This document shows, piece after piece, positions 13,681 through 13,733 of a stretch of DNA of 13,733 nucleotides. Within the stretch, counting starts at the first letter, position 1. Each line of letters begins with the position of its first letter. The translations under genes and the position numbers were made by a program. The notes under the pieces were generated by a model. The model searched no databases. It was not told the DNA's origin and saw only the letters and a list, made by a program, of their open reading frames with translations. The DNA is from WHSM01 sp050701695 (GTDB taxonomy: Bacteria; Actinomycetota; Actinomycetes; Mycobacteriales; Micromonosporaceae): contig JBOGDE010000148.1 of assembly GCA_050701695.1 (NCBI GenBank), positions 1-13,733 of the forward strand, written 5' to 3'.

Positions 13681-13733
13681 ATTGGACGGTTGCTTAGAAG
13701 TTCCGGCGCGGTTTTTCTAAGCAACCGTCCAAT
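13681..13733. terminator. Perfect 19-bp-arm hairpin after paaE, probable terminator
   Basis: ATTGGACGGTTGCTTAGAA (13681-13699) and TTCTAAGCAACCGTCCAAT (13715-13733) are perfect complements around a 15-nt loop. It begins 43 nt after the paaE stop and reaches the last base of the window, so the stem may extend further. The arms are more AT-rich than their surroundings. A role as operon terminator fits; there is a T run only in the loop (13712-13716). Confidence 0.6.

Noticed and set aside
12228..13724. Long minus-strand open frame opposite paaE
   Set aside because: paaE has complete FAD, NAD and [2Fe-2S] motifs; the antisense frame shows none.

Overview
The window is a high-GC actinobacterial chromosome segment. 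Coding style points to the Micromonosporaceae (Micromonospora/Actinoplanes-like): nearly all third codon positions are G or C, GTG starts are frequent, menaquinone is made by the futalosine route (MqnA), the paaABCDE order is the usual one, and the tetramer GTAC is strikingly frequent. The family assignment is an inference from style, not a search result.

Layout. 1-1783 (+): the 3' part of an iron-siderophore/B12-type ABC importer, with a FecCD permease cut by the window edge and its ATPase; a 13-codon ORF carrying the best ribosome site lies between them. 1805-3781 (-): a HelD-type superfamily-1 ATPase that recycles RNA polymerase. 4016-4517 (-): a broken gene of unrecognised family, with a one-base frameshift and no signal peptide. 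4645-5379 and 5389-6246 (+): a TetR regulator followed closely by mqnA. 6330-7070 (-): a FetB/UPF0014 membrane protein without its ATPase. 7237-9756 (+): three secreted peptidoglycan enzymes, namely two tandem paralogues (peptidoglycan-binding domain plus M15-like metallopeptidase) and a double-peptidoglycan-binding M74/MepA-like endopeptidase. 9814-13637 (+): paaABCDE, the complete ring-1,2-phenylacetyl-CoA epoxidase, with every junction overlapping.

How the genes work together. The three hydrolases would act together on the cell wall outside the membrane. PaaA, B, C and E form the oxygenase that opens aerobic phenylacetate breakdown, and PaaD helps its metal centres mature; the later beta-oxidation-like genes are not in the window. 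The other genes are single housekeeping functions.

The most interesting material is at the RNA/DNA structure level. Five long hairpins, mostly with arms of 10-19 bp, sit at gene junctions. Two of them share a related arm sequence (16 of 18 bases), and one of those two lies inside the start of paaD, next to a 33-bp tandem duplication. Another hairpin occupies almost the whole gap before paaA, which looks leaderless. The first hydrolase gene has its Shine-Dalgarno sequence inside an 11-position stem. I saw no CRISPR array, tRNA, rRNA, transposase or phage gene, and no clear unknown defence or biosynthetic system.
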